64,000 nucleotides of DNA from CAZDDI01 sp964504195. GTDB lineage: Bacteria; Chloroflexota; Anaerolineae; B4-G1; SLSP01. Numbering within the stretch: the first letter of the stretch is position 1; each line of letters starts with the position of its first letter. A program made the translations under genes and the position numbers. Below the pieces are notes generated by a model. It saw only the letters and a list, made by a program, of their open reading frames with translations, was not told the origin of the DNA and did no database searches. This document shows, piece by piece, positions 6,556-16,096 of the stretch. The DNA lies in contig CAZDDI010000001.1 in assembly GCA_964504195.1 (NCBI GenBank), forward strand, positions 1 through 64,000, in the 5' to 3' direction.

Positions 6556-9500
6556 TCATTCCCAATCCTCAAAAACTTCTTCCAGCGAGATTTTGATCTG
6601 CTCCATCTTGCGCTCGACCAGGGCGGCGATGCTCACCAGCAGCAGCCCGATGATGCCAAAAACAATCCACTGATTCACCGATTGCAGCGCGTTGATGAGT
6701 TGGCCTACAACAGCCAGCATCACCCCCACCATCCCCGCATAGAAGAAGCGCCGCAACCGCCGCGCGCTGCCGAACCAGAGCAGCACCAGCCCTTCCGCCC
6801 CTAGCAGCAAAGCGAAACGCCAGCCGTAGACCAGCGTCTGCCAGAACAGCGAGCCGAGCAGGAGCAACAGGGCAGCGTAATCAATCCAGCGGGCCAGCTT
6901 GCGGCGACCTTCCCAGGCTTCCACATAGCCTACGAGGATGAGGTACAGGCCCACCGGCAGTGCGTACCATTGCAGATTTTCCGGCCCGGCCCAGCGTTGC
7001 ACATAGAAAACAAACGTCGCCCAGCTGAGCACCAACATCCCCAACGCGCCATAGCCCATCCGGGGCCGCCGGTACGTCACGGCTGCGAACAGATAGAGCA
7101 GTCCCAGCCGAGAGAAGATATGGACAAACATCCATGTTACGTCCAGGCTCGTGGCACGTACCTGTGCCTCGCTAAACACGCTAGGGATTATTACCATGTA
7201 AATGAACGTATTGAATGCAAACAACGGCACAATCAGCGTCGCGATGACCAACGCCGTGTGTTGCAAAGGCCGCATGAAGACGGATACCCAATCAGGTGCA
7301 TGCCAGCGACGTCGGCGTGCGGCCAGCGCCAGGCTGTAGCCAATCGCGCCATAACCCAACGCCAGCAAGGCTGTTGCTTGCGGGAAGATCGTTTCAGGCA
7401 GGGTCCGGCTTTGTGCCGCGAACCAGTGTCTGAGAGAAATCAGACCTAACGCCGCAGCGATGTAAGTGAAGAAGCCCTTTTCCCAGAACGCCGCCAGCAG
7501 CATCAGAATCAGCGCATTTGCCAGCGTGAGCGCTGCTGCTGCCTGTGTATCCCCCCAACCCCACACTTGCGAGATGAGCAGATTTGCAAATGCCAGCGCG
7601 TAGAGCGGGCGCGACCAGCCCCGCAGGAGTCGCCGGGTATGCCAGGGCGAGCCTTCGCGCAGACGCCGCTCCAGGTATAGGCCCATGCCGAGCGTGAGTA
7701 GTGTGACCGGCAAGAAGCGCAGCCAGGCCCAGGCAGGCCAGCGCCACCACTCCCAGATTTGCAAGGTGAAGGCTGCTGCCAGCTGCCCGACCAGGGCGAC
7801 CGCCAGTAGCCACAGGCGACGCCGGAAGCGATAGAGCGCCCAACCGTAGACGCCCATCAGCAGTAAGCAGGCCAGCGCAGTGACATCAGCTTGCAGCTGG
7901 GTGAAGAGGGGGGCCGCCGTCGCCAGGCCGTAGCCTAGCGCGTAGAGCGGCAATGCCCACCAGCTCAGGAACCGCTCGCCGGCGGCGGCAATCCAGCACG
8001 AGGGCGCATCCCAGGGGAAATCGCGCCAACGTCCACGCCGCGCATCGAGCAGCTCGCCCAAAGCCAGGGCCACGATTGCTCCGGGGAAGAGCCACAGCCC
8101 GTGATATTCCAACGGGATGTCCGAACGGTACAGAAGCACAGCGTAGGGCACAATGCTCAGTGCGCAGGCCGGGGTGAGCAGCAACGGCTGCTTGAGCCAG
8201 AAGGCCGTAAGCGCGTAGAGCAGCGCTGCTGCGCCGTACCCCCACAGCGCACCGATCTGGTCACGGCTGGAGGAGGGCAGCCCCAGAGCAATCAACGCGA
8301 AGCCCGCGCCTAGCAGCGCTGTGCCATATTCGCGCAGGCGTAAGCGCCGCAAGGCCCAGGTCGCCAGGAAATAGAGGGCTGCCAGGCCGATCAAGAACCA
8401 GCCATGCCGATCGCTGGAGATGACGGAATCGCGCAGGGCAAATAGCAGCGAGAGGGGCAGCAGCAATGCCGCCGGGTAGACCCAGAGCGGCTCGCGGAAC
8501 AACCGTGCCGAAAGCAACAGCAACACCACATCAAAGAGCAGCACGAGCGCGAGCAGCGGTTGCAGGTGTGCGGTGAGCAGTGTGCCGACAATCAATGCCA
8601 GATAGGTGAGCAGGTAGCCGGGCAAGGCATAGGGTCGCGCGCGCAAGCCGGGAGGAGCGCAGCGTTCCAGGCGCTGCCCAATGAGCAACCCCAACGGGCC
8701 AAAAATCAAGAGAAGCAATCCGTAGTGCTCATGGCGCGCCGCCGGGAACTGGGAGGCGACGAGGTAGATACTCCATACCGGCAACAGCAGCAGGGCCGGG
8801 TAGAGAAAGCGGCTGGCTTTGACCGGCGTATAAGTCTCATCGCCGCGCGCCCGGCGCGCATCGCGCCAGGCACGCAGCGCATAGAGCAGCACCGCCAGCC
8901 CGTAGGTGTAGCGGCTGACGGGACTATGCGCCACGCCCCACAACAGCGCGAAAGGCAGCAATAAATGCGCGATCACGCCCAACGGGAGCGCATAAGCGCG
9001 TGGCGCAAAGCGTTGCACAAGCCGTTCCAACAGCGACAATACCCACGCCAACACCGTCCAGGCGAAGGCGTAGATGGGCAGGGATGAAGGAGCTGCGGCG
9101 AAGAACCAGCCGAGGTGTGTGAGGATAGTCCACGGGACGAAGCTCAAGAAGGCCGCCAACCAGACGAAACGCGCGCGCCGGAAGAGCCGCGCGGAGAGCG
9201 CGTATAGTCCGGTGATAATCGAGAGTCCCGCTACGGCCCAAAGCTCGCGGGTACGCCCGCCGCCCAGCAACCACAGATTGCGCAGCAGGGCCATCCCAAT
9301 CGCTGCTACGGAGACGATCCACCCGGCGCTGAGCAGCGGGCGGCGGTAGAGCGCCCAGGCGAGCCGGGCGTAGGCCCGCAGGCGGCGCTGCATCTGGGGG
9401 TGACGCCGAAGTTGCCACAATCCCCGCTCGGCCAGCACCAGCGCGACGGCCAGCAACGCGATTTTGGCCGCTGATGACCCGCGTCCCTGGCTATAGACAG

Positions 9501-12330
9501 CAACGAGCAAGCCTGCACCCGCCGTTGCCAACCAGATCGCGGCGTGCGCCCAGCGCTCACGATAGGTACTCCAGGCGTAAAGTGTGTACACTGCACCCAG
9601 CAACAGCTGGGTTGCCGCGCCCCACAGCTGCGCTGAATCTGCCCAGGCGAGCTCCTGGAATTCCGCTTGCAGGATGTAAACATAACCCCACATCACAGCC
9701 AACACGGTGAGCGCCTGTGCGGTGAAGTAGAGCGGTCGCCAGAAGGCTTGCGTATAGACCGGCGAGCGACGGTATTCGCACCCCAGCCCGGCGGCGAAAT
9801 AGCCAGCAATGACCGCTGCCAGCACGAAGGGTTGCGATTCTTGAGGAATGTACAGCCACGCGAAGAGCAGCGTAACGCCCCAGGCTGTGAACAGCCCGGC
9901 AGGGATGAGCTCGTGGGATTGCCGTGCTGCCAGCGCATCGGCGAAGTAGAGCAGACCCGCCGCGAGCAGGCAGAGCGCTGGACCGAAGCCTTCCGGCACG
10001 ACACTGAAAGCCATCAACGGTGCCATCACGCTTGCCAGCAGGCCCACGGCGTACCAGGGCCAGCGATAATGCTGTTGCGCGTGCCGCAAGCGATAGCTCA
10101 ACGCCACCATGCCCCAGGCCAACACGGCCCATGCCAGTGATAGGCTCAAGGGCGGTACCTGGTGATAATCGAAGACGCCCCACAGCCAGAAGGGCAGCGG
10201 CGCAGCCGCCATCCAGTGGAGCGGGGCTAAGTGTGCAAAGCGCGCCCAGGTAAAGCCCCGCATGTCGGTATGCGCGAGATAAGCCCCCCAAGCAGCCAGT
10301 GCAATCCAGCTTCCCAGGCTGTAGAGTAGCAGCCCCCTATCGCCAGGAGGGAACAGTGGCGGCAACAGCGCCAACGCTGCGATGCTATACCCGGCCCGCA
10401 CCAGCGGCGCAGCGAAGTTCGGGGCTGGCGCGGGGAAGCGCCGCCCCACCCACTGCGCCGCGAGGATGTGGGCAATCGCCAGCGTGATCCAGCCGACCCC
10501 GGCCTGGGGTATCGGTAAGTTGAGCGCACTCATGGTGAAAGTCATCGCCGTCACCGAAAGGATTGAAGCGCCAGTAAGGTACGCCGGGCGACGCCAAAGG
10601 AAGGCGGCGTGAATTGCCGCGCCTGCCAGTAGCGCGTGACTCACGGCTGCGGCAGCGCCGTTGGTGAGATCGGTGAGTGACCAGAACGCGGCGAGTAGCA
10701 GTAACGCCACGCCCCAGCGATTGGCCTCGCGCCCATACGTCTGCACGACCTTGTCCGCGTGCTGTGAGAAGCGGTAGCCCGCCGCAAAGTAAAGATTCAC
10801 CAGCAAAGCCCAGCCGCAGGCATGCCACGCGGCGTTGACTTCCAGCGATTCGAAAAGCGCCGCCTGTCCCAGATACACCGCCACCGGCAAGGTGAGGATG
10901 GCCAATGCGCTCAGGCTCCGGCTGCGATAGACCACCGCGCCCCAGGCGAAAATCAGCCCACCTAACCACCAGGTCAGGGTCAGTGAGTAGTGAAGAATAT
11001 CGAACGTAGAACGATCAACGTAGCGCCAGGCCAGGGTGACCGGCATGAGCACGGCCACCGTGAGCAGGGCAATATAGCGGAAAGGTTCGGCCAACACACG
11101 CCAGCGAGGGCCGCGTTCCAGGCGCGGCGCGAGCAAGATCAACCCGCCCGCCAGCATGGAGAGTGCGGCAGCTGTCCAATCGGGATCGCCGCCCAGCACA
11201 TCACCCGCTGAGAGCACCGCGCTCCCGGCCGCAATCGTCACCAGATAGCCGAAGATGCGGCTTTGAATACTCAAGGCGGATGCGGTGTAGGCGACCAGAC
11301 AGACCAACGAGGTCAACAGCCAAAAAACTCCCGCCTGTTCTGGCGCGATGTTCATGTTGACATAGAACGTGTAGAAATCCACCGGGATAAAGAGCGCTGC
11401 GACCGCGCTCAGGGCAACGCCGGAGTTATAGAGTGTCGTTTTGGCGCGGATGTACCAGCCCAATGCGAAGAATAGCGCGGTGAAGCTGGTAGGAATGAGC
11501 ACCCGCACCAGCGGCGGGAAGTTTTGCCAGCCCCAGGCCACAAAAGAGATGGCCGCCGCCAGCAGCAGGAAGATGCCCAGGAACAGCATGGCGTGCAAGG
11601 TACGTTCTGAGAGCAAGGTGCGCCAGAAGCGTTCACGCCAAGGGCGCGCGGGCGGTTTGGGCGTGGGTTGCGCTGCCAGGGCCGGGCGAGCGGGTGCGGC
11701 AGGCGGCGTGGAAGCGGGCGCAGGTGGGGCAGCCAGCCCCAAGCGGGTTTCTACAATCGCTTTCTCAGCGAGCAGTGGCGCGCGCACAGCCGCTGCATGG
11801 TTGCCGCTGAAAGCCTGGTTACGTTCCAACATCGCTACGGTTTCCAGGAGAGCCTCGACATCTTTGAGATGCTCCGGATCGGAGTCCAGAGCTGCGGGGC
11901 GTGGGACGCCCTGCAAGCGGGGCGTGAGATCGGCGATTTCAGCGCGAATGCGAGCCAACCAACTGCTCGTCATCAGCTTGCTCACGTAGTGTTGGTATAG
12001 CCACCTGGACACCTGCTCATCCAACAGCTTGAGCCGGTGCAGGCGTGTCCAGAGAAGATTGATTTCTTCCTCTGAGAGCGTCGGAGGCGGGGGGTCCGGT
12101 TTGAGCAATCCCAGTTCACGTTCCAGGCGCACGCGCTGCGCGGTATAGTGATGCCGCAACTGTGCCCGGTCAACCGGAGCGATTTTGAACGCATCCCAGC
12201 CGGTAATCTCATCCAGAAGCCAGGTGATATGCGCGCGGGTTTCCAACAACGCGGGATCGCCCGTAAAACCGCAGGCCGGGCAAGGCTGGCGAGGATCGTA
12301 GTCCCCATGTTCGCAACGTGGACAGTGCAT
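6556..12330 (-). CDS. Giant polytopic membrane protein with N-terminal zinc ribbon (SCO7613/DUF2157-like)
   Basis: A 1924-residue protein. It opens with a zinc ribbon, MHCPRCEHGD then CPACGF, followed by about 270 residues of soluble, mostly helical sequence and a proline/alanine-rich linker. The rest, from about residue 300 (RTLHAMLFLGIFLLLAAAISFVAWGWQNF), is dozens of consecutive hydrophobic segments separated by short arginine-rich loops. It ends in an acidic cytosolic tail. This repetitive architecture resembles the SCO7613 C-terminal/DUF2157-like membrane proteins, whose function is unknown. The open frame runs to 12600, but ATG 12330 with GAGGGGGT before it is the start; the extension lies inside rlmN and is arginine-rich shadow sequence. 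The start lies two bases after the rlmN stop, so the two are probably co-transcribed. No catalytic motif is visible. Confidence 0.8.
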   Translation of the reverse strand: MHCPRCEHGDYDPRQPCPACGFTGDPALLETRAHITWLLDEITGWDAFKIAPVDRAQLRHHYTAQRVRLERELGLLKPDPPPPTLSEEEINLLWTRLHRLKLLDEQVSRWLYQHYVSKLMTSSWLARIRAEIADLTPRLQGVPRPAALDSDPEHLKDVEALLETVAMLERNQAFSGNHAAAVRAPLLAEKAIVETRLGLAAPPAPASTPPAAPARPALAAQPTPKPPARPWRERFWRTLLSERTLHAMLFLGIFLLLAAAISFVAWGWQNFPPLVRVLIPTSFTALFFALGWYIRAKTTLYNSGVALSAVAALFIPVDFYTFYVNMNIAPEQAGVFWLLTSLVCLVAYTASALSIQSRIFGYLVTIAAGSAVLSAGDVLGGDPDWTAAALSMLAGGLILLAPRLERGPRWRVLAEPFRYIALLTVAVLMPVTLAWRYVDRSTFDILHYSLTLTWWLGGLIFAWGAVVYRSRSLSALAILTLPVAVYLGQAALFESLEVNAAWHACGWALLVNLYFAAGYRFSQHADKVVQTYGREANRWGVALLLLAAFWSLTDLTNGAAAAVSHALLAGAAIHAAFLWRRPAYLTGASILSVTAMTFTMSALNLPIPQAGVGWITLAIAHILAAQWVGRRFPAPAPNFAAPLVRAGYSIAALALLPPLFPPGDRGLLLYSLGSWIALAAWGAYLAHTDMRGFTWARFAHLAPLHWMAAAPLPFWLWGVFDYHQVPPLSLSLAWAVLAWGMVALSYRLRHAQQHYRWPWYAVGLLASVMAPLMAFSVVPEGFGPALCLLAAGLLYFADALAARQSHELIPAGLFTAWGVTLLFAWLYIPQESQPFVLAAVIAGYFAAGLGCEYRRSPVYTQAFWRPLYFTAQALTVLAVMWGYVYILQAEFQELAWADSAQLWGAATQLLLGAVYTLYAWSTYRERWAHAAIWLATAGAGLLVAVYSQGRGSSAAKIALLAVALVLAERGLWQLRRHPQMQRRLRAYARLAWALYRRPLLSAGWIVSVAAIGMALLRNLWLLGGGRTRELWAVAGLSIITGLYALSARLFRRARFVWLAAFLSFVPWTILTHLGWFFAAAPSSLPIYAFAWTVLAWVLSLLERLVQRFAPRAYALPLGVIAHLLLPFALLWGVAHSPVSRYTYGLAVLLYALRAWRDARRARGDETYTPVKASRFLYPALLLLPVWSIYLVASQFPAARHEHYGLLLLIFGPLGLLIGQRLERCAPPGLRARPYALPGYLLTYLALIVGTLLTAHLQPLLALVLLFDVVLLLLSARLFREPLWVYPAALLLPLSLLFALRDSVISSDRHGWFLIGLAALYFLATWALRRLRLREYGTALLGAGFALIALGLPSSSRDQIGALWGYGAAALLYALTAFWLKQPLLLTPACALSIVPYAVLLYRSDIPLEYHGLWLFPGAIVALALGELLDARRGRWRDFPWDAPSCWIAAAGERFLSWWALPLYALGYGLATAAPLFTQLQADVTALACLLLMGVYGWALYRFRRRLWLLAVALVGQLAAAFTLQIWEWWRWPAWAWLRFLPVTLLTLGMGLYLERRLREGSPWHTRRLLRGWSRPLYALAFANLLISQVWGWGDTQAAAALTLANALILMLLAAFWEKGFFTYIAAALGLISLRHWFAAQSRTLPETIFPQATALLALGYGAIGYSLALAARRRRWHAPDWVSVFMRPLQHTALVIATLIVPLFAFNTFIYMVIIPSVFSEAQVRATSLDVTWMFVHIFSRLGLLYLFAAVTYRRPRMGYGALGMLVLSWATFVFYVQRWAGPENLQWYALPVGLYLILVGYVEAWEGRRKLARWIDYAALLLLLGSLFWQTLVYGWRFALLLGAEGLVLLWFGSARRLRRFFYAGMVGVMLAVVGQLINALQSVNQWIVFGIIGLLLVSIAALVERKMEQIKISLEEVFEDWE

Positions 12331-12332
12331 GA

Positions 12333-13370
12333 TTACCCCCTCTCGTGTTCCTTCGCGCGCAATTGCCCGCACCCGGCGGCGATTTCCTGCCCGCGCCGTT
12401 GGCGCACGGTGCGCGGGATACCTGCCCGGTCGAGCGCGGCGGCGAACGTCTCCAACGCCTCCAGCGAAGCGGGTTGCTCCGGGCAAGTGGCGGTTGGGTT
12501 CAGGCGGATCAGGTTGACGTGTGCCGGTATCTCCTGCAACCACCCAATCAGCGCGGCGGCCTGCTCTGGGGTATCGTTCACGCCGGCGATGAGCGTCCAC
12601 TCAATCATAATCCGCCGCCCGGTGCGCGCGGTGTAATCCAGCATGGCCTCGCGTAGCACAGCCAGCGGATAACGCGCATTGAGTGGAATTAGCCGGTCGC
12701 GGAGCTCGTCGCTGGCGGCGTGCAGCGAGAGCGCCAGGTTCACCCCCAGTGGTTCCTCGGCCAGCCGTCGGATACCCTCCGGGATACCCACCGTGCTCAG
12801 CGTAATCCGCCGCGCCGTAAAGCCCGCGCCGCGCGCATCCGTCAGTTGTCGCAGGGCGGCCACCGTCGCCGCGTAGTTGAGCAACGGCTCGCCCATCCCC
12901 ATCAGCACAAAGTTGTTGAGCGCGGCCCCTTGCGCGGCCAGCGTGCGCCGGACGTGCAACACCTGCGCGACAATCTCGCCGTTGGAGAGATTGCGCGTGA
13001 ACCCCTGTTGCCCGGTGGCGCAGAACGTACACCCACACGCGCATCCCACTTGCGTGGAGATGCACGCGCTGTATCGCTGGCGATAGCGTAGCGTCACCAC
13101 CTCCACTTGCTCGCCGTCTTCCAGGAGCAGCAGGGCTTTGCGCGAGCCATCCTCCGCCTCCTGGCGGGCCAGCACCGGCGGGATGTAGAGCCGGGTTTGG
13201 GCGATCAGAGCCTCCCGCAGCGCGGCGGGCAACGTGTCCGGCGGCGTCAGGGTAATGGGTAGCTGGCGATAGAGCCAGCGCCACACTTCCCGCGCGTGAG
13301 CCGGAGATTGCCCCCACGCGCCCACCTGTGCTTCGAGCGCGGTATAGTCCAAATCGTAAAGATTGAGCAT
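12333..13370 (-). CDS. rlmN: Dual-specificity 23S rRNA/tRNA adenine-C2 methyltransferase RlmN
   Basis: A 345-residue radical-SAM enzyme that methylates C2 of A2503 in 23S rRNA and A37 of some tRNAs. The CX3CX2C iron-sulfur motif is in STQVGCACGCTFCATGQQGF. The family motifs GMGEPLLNY, STVGIPEGI, NLALSLHA and SLHAASDELRDRLIPLN are present. The C-terminal methyl-carrying cysteine lies in RRGQEIAAGCGQL, which matches the E. coli C355 region. Length is normal. A family C repeat lies 24 bp upstream of the ATG, between the gene and any promoter. The next gene on this strand starts two bases after the stop. Confidence 0.96.
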   Translation of the reverse strand: MLNLYDLDYTALEAQVGAWGQSPAHAREVWRWLYRQLPITLTPPDTLPAALREALIAQTRLYIPPVLARQEAEDGSRKALLLLEDGEQVEVVTLRYRQRYSACISTQVGCACGCTFCATGQQGFTRNLSNGEIVAQVLHVRRTLAAQGAALNNFVLMGMGEPLLNYAATVAALRQLTDARGAGFTARRITLSTVGIPEGIRRLAEEPLGVNLALSLHAASDELRDRLIPLNARYPLAVLREAMLDYTARTGRRIMIEWTLIAGVNDTPEQAAALIGWLQEIPAHVNLIRLNPTATCPEQPASLEALETFAAALDRAGIPRTVRQRRGQEIAAGCGQLRAKEHERG

Positions 13371-13394
13371 TCGTTGTAATCAACCTTGCGAAGG

Positions 13395-13542
13395 TTAGGT
13401 GATTCCAGAAAAATAATCCTTTCACTTGCTCCCGCTGGATTGCTAAATCTAGCGGCTTCCCTGACCTGTGTAGGCCAGAGGCGTGGATTTGACAATCCAC
13501 GCCGAGCAAGTGTGGAAGGTTTTAATTTCTGGAAACACCTTA
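13395..13542. repeat. Repeat family C, copy 1
   Basis: The 148-bp element has ends TTAGGTGATTCCAGAAA and TTTCTGGAAACACCTTA, imperfect inverted repeats of each other. Inside are CACTTGCTCCCGCTGGATTG and GTGGATTTGACAATCCAC, with GATTTGACAATC forming an inner palindrome. Non-coding; it resembles a MITE or REP-type hairpin. Confidence 0.7.
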
Positions 13543-13543
13543 G

Positions 13544-13692
13544 TAAGGCAGTACCGAAGAAATAATCATCCCACTTGCTCCCGCTGGATTGTCAAATCCA
13601 GCAGGCTTTTCAACACCTAGTAGGCCGGAGGCGTGGATTTGACAATCCACGCCGAGCAAGTTTGGGATGATTTAAATTTCGGAACTACCTAA
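13544..13692. repeat. Repeat family C, copy 2
   Basis: It lies next to copy 1, in the same orientation, with one base between them. The termini are TAAGGCAGTACCGAA and TTCGGAACTACCTAA. The central palindromic block (GGATTGTCAAATCCAGC, then GTGGATTTGACAATCCAC) is nearly identical to that of copy 1, while the termini have drifted in a compensating way. Confidence 0.7.
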
Positions 13693-13714
13693 GTCATTTG
13701 GTCATAAAATCTTC

Positions 13715-13789
13715 TTTACGCATTACGTTTTACGCAGTACGGGCGCTATGCGGGTAAGACTTTCATTGCGCGTGGCTGGTCATGCGCGG
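13715..13789. repeat. Repeat family D, copy 2
   Basis: It shares a block of about 26 bp with 3495-3520, and further matches in TTTCATTG, GTGGCTG and TCATGCGCGG. The right end runs into the last codons of the glycosyltransferase gene (stop at 13780), so the repeat contributes its C-terminus. Confidence 0.5.
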
Positions 13790-14907
13790 ATGGGCATAGC
13801 TGACTGCTTCCCGGCTACCGTCTCATACACCTGCAACGTTGTCCGCGCGGTGGCTTCCCAGGTGAAGCGGCTGGCCCAGCGCGGCCCGGCCTCGTACACG
13901 GCTGCGCTCAGCGGCGGGTCGGCAATCACGCGCAACAGCCCTTCGGCAATATCGGCGGGGTCTTCGGGATTCACCAGCACGCCCACATCGCCCACCACTT
14001 CCGGCAGGCTGCCCCAGCTGGAGACGACCGCCGGCGTGCCGCATTGCAACGCTTCTAGTGCAGGCAGACCGAAACCTTCGTAAAACGACGGCATTGCCAG
14101 CAAGAGCGCGCCGTTGTAGAGCGCGGGCAGGTCGGCAGCGGGGGCGCGCTCGATGAACCGCACCCAATCGGCCAGCTGCCGCTGCTGCACCCGCGCGAAA
14201 ATCTCATCGTAGAGCCAGCCTGGACGGCCTACGACGACCAGCTGCCGCCGCTCGCCCTGTGCATGGAGCAGCGATAGCGCATCTATCAGGTGCGGGAGAT
14301 TCTTGCGCGGCTCCCACGTCCCCACGAAGAGCAAATAGCCCGGCTCCAGGCCGTGCCGTGCCAGCACGGGCAATACCTCCGCTTGTGGCAGCGGGCGGTA
14401 GCGCGCATCGGCGGCCAGATGCGCGACCGTCACCCGTTCCGGCGGCACATCCAACAACCGCGCCAAATCGCGCTGCGTGGCATGGGAATCGGCCAGGATC
14501 GCATCCGCATGGATTACGGCCCACGCGATCTGATCGTTGTAGTAGCGGCGCGCTTCGGCAGCGAGATGGTCGGGGTACAGCAGGAAGCTCAAGTCATGCA
14601 CGGTGATAACGTGATGGCGCGCACCGCGCAACGGCGGGATGAAATCGGGGCTGTGGAGCAGGTCGAGCCGGTGCGGGAGCAGCTCCGCGCTCCAGGCCCA
14701 ACGCTCCCAGCGATGATGCGGCGGCGTGATGGCACGCACCTGCCGCGCGCCGCGCGCATCCAGCGGCTCGCGCTCGCGGACGTGGGGGAACACGGTCAGC
14801 GCGCCCGGTTCGAGCAAGCGGGTCAGCTCCACCGCCAGCTGCCGGGCATAGCGAGAGATGCCCCCAGGGGCGTAAGCGTGCAGGCGCAAATCCAGCCCAA
14901 TTTTCAT
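13780..14907 (-). CDS. Family 4 glycosyltransferase
   Basis: A 375-residue GT-B glycosyltransferase of the GT4 group, probably adding a hexose such as mannose to a polysaccharide or lipid acceptor. The N-terminal LRLHAYAPGGISRYARQL is the glycine-rich acceptor-side loop. The C-terminal domain has LFVGTWEPRKNLPHLIDAL, the basic donor-phosphate-binding region, and the PSFYEGFGLPALEALQCGTPAVVSSWGSLPEV block containing the EX7E motif. There is no signal peptide, so it acts on the cytoplasmic face. ATG 14907 lacks a clear ribosome-binding site. It is transcribed away from the methyltransferase/FemAB genes. The last five residues lie in repeat D. Confidence 0.9.
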   Translation of the reverse strand: MKIGLDLRLHAYAPGGISRYARQLAVELTRLLEPGALTVFPHVREREPLDARGARQVRAITPPHHRWERWAWSAELLPHRLDLLHSPDFIPPLRGARHHVITVHDLSFLLYPDHLAAEARRYYNDQIAWAVIHADAILADSHATQRDLARLLDVPPERVTVAHLAADARYRPLPQAEVLPVLARHGLEPGYLLFVGTWEPRKNLPHLIDALSLLHAQGERRQLVVVGRPGWLYDEIFARVQQRQLADWVRFIERAPAADLPALYNGALLLAMPSFYEGFGLPALEALQCGTPAVVSSWGSLPEVVGDVGVLVNPEDPADIAEGLLRVIADPPLSAAVYEAGPRWASRFTWEATARTTLQVYETVAGKQSAMPIRA

Positions 14908-15052
14908 AGTTGTTGACCACAGATGACCGACGATGCTTTCTCGTCTTATCGCTGACTCGCTGATTCACTCAAAGTGTACCACGCAGAAGGTAGAATACAA
15001 CCGCGTGGCTTGTGTTTTAGCGTGTTCGTGTTACAAAGGATAGCGTAGATCA

Positions 15053-15200
15053 TAAGGCTATTCCAAGAAAATAATCTTCCACTTGCTCCTGGTGGATTGC
15101 TAAATCCAGCAGTTTACCAGATACCTCTAGTGGGGCAGAGGCGTAGATTTGACAATCCACGCCGAGCGAGGTGGACGGTTTTAATTCTTAGAGCGGCCTA
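15053..15200. repeat. Repeat family C, copy 3
   Basis: It aligns over its whole length with the copies at 13395 and 13544 (CACTTGCTCCTGGTGGATTG, then GATTTGACAATCCACGCCGA), with ends TAAGGCTATTCCAAGAA and TTCTTAGAGCGGCCTA. It lies in the divergent gap between the glycosyltransferase and the methyltransferase. Confidence 0.7.
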
Positions 15201-15256
15201 AACAAGAACAATACGCTACACATTGCTGATTTGCTATACTTTGGAGGAAGCACCTT

Positions 15257-16096
15257 ATGCCCTCTCCCGGCCATGATTATTTGACCTTATTGCTGGATCG
15301 CTACTGGTTTGCACCGCCGGTGGCGCTGTGGCGCGCGGTGGAACTACGCATCCTGGCCGCCGAAGCGTTCCCGCGTCCCATCCTCGATTTGGGCTGCGGC
15401 GACGGGCTGATCGCCCAGACGCTCTTTCCCGATGCGCCGCCTATCGAGATGGGCTTTGATCCGTGGTGGGCGCAGCTGCGCCAGGCCCCCGGCAGCGGGC
15501 GCTATCGCCACGTCCAACAGGCATTGGGCGATGCAATGCCCTATCCCAGCAATACCTTCGCTTGCGTCTTCAGCAACTCTGTGTTAGAGCACATCCCCAC
15601 TCTCGATCCGGTGCTGCGGGAGGCCGGGCGCGTTCTGCGTTCTGGCGGACGCTTCATTGCCACCGTGCCCAGCGATGCTTTCCGGCGCTTACTGGCCGGT
15701 TATCGCGATCGCGTCGCCGTAGGCGATTTCGCCGGTGCGGAGGCTTACGCCGCGCAAGTGGATCGGCAACTGGAACATTACCGCTACCCCACGCCCGTCG
15801 AATGGAGCGAGCTGTTGGCGCGCGCCGGGATGCGGCTGTTGCATACCCGTTACTACATTCCTGCCGCGGTCGCCGCACTATGGGATCGCGGCAATGCCGC
15901 CTACGGCATCGGTGAGGGTAGCCGCCCGTTCTACCGTTGGTTGGCTTCGCCGCGCTTACGCGGGCTAGGCTATCAAACATTGGTACGGCGGCAAATTGTG
16001 CGGACGCTTTCGCGTCGCTGGCGGGACGCTTACGCACAAGATGTGCCTGCCGGAGGCGTCGGCGCGGGGCTGCTGGTGGTCGGGGAAAAAGCATGA
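15257..16096 (+). CDS. Class I SAM-dependent methyltransferase
   Basis: A 279-residue protein with motif I ILDLGCGDGLIAQTL, the acidic GFDPWW strand end, ALGDAMPYPSNTFACVFSNSVLEHI and RVLRSGGRFIATVPS, the full Methyltransf_11 signature. The C-terminal half is helical and rich in aromatics and arginines. GGAGG at 15243-15247 sets ATG 15257. Its stop overlaps the FemAB start in ATGA, so the two are translationally coupled. Given its neighbours it probably modifies a cell-envelope glycan or lipid precursor; the substrate is not visible in the sequence. Confidence 0.85.
   Translation: MPSPGHDYLTLLLDRYWFAPPVALWRAVELRILAAEAFPRPILDLGCGDGLIAQTLFPDAPPIEMGFDPWWAQLRQAPGSGRYRHVQQALGDAMPYPSNTFACVFSNSVLEHIPTLDPVLREAGRVLRSGGRFIATVPSDAFRRLLAGYRDRVAVGDFAGAEAYAAQVDRQLEHYRYPTPVEWSELLARAGMRLLHTRYYIPAAVAALWDRGNAAYGIGEGSRPFYRWLASPRLRGLGYQTLVRRQIVRTLSRRWRDAYAQDVPAGGVGAGLLVVGEKA

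Noticed and set aside
12331..12600. N-terminal extension of the giant membrane protein
   Set aside because: The extension is Arg/Pro-rich, lies within rlmN in another frame, and ATG 12330 has the ribosome-binding site and starts the zinc ribbon.
13395..13692. Adjacent repeats that could suggest a CRISPR array
   Set aside because: The two 148-bp units adjoin with one base between them. There are no short direct repeats with unique spacers and no cas genes.
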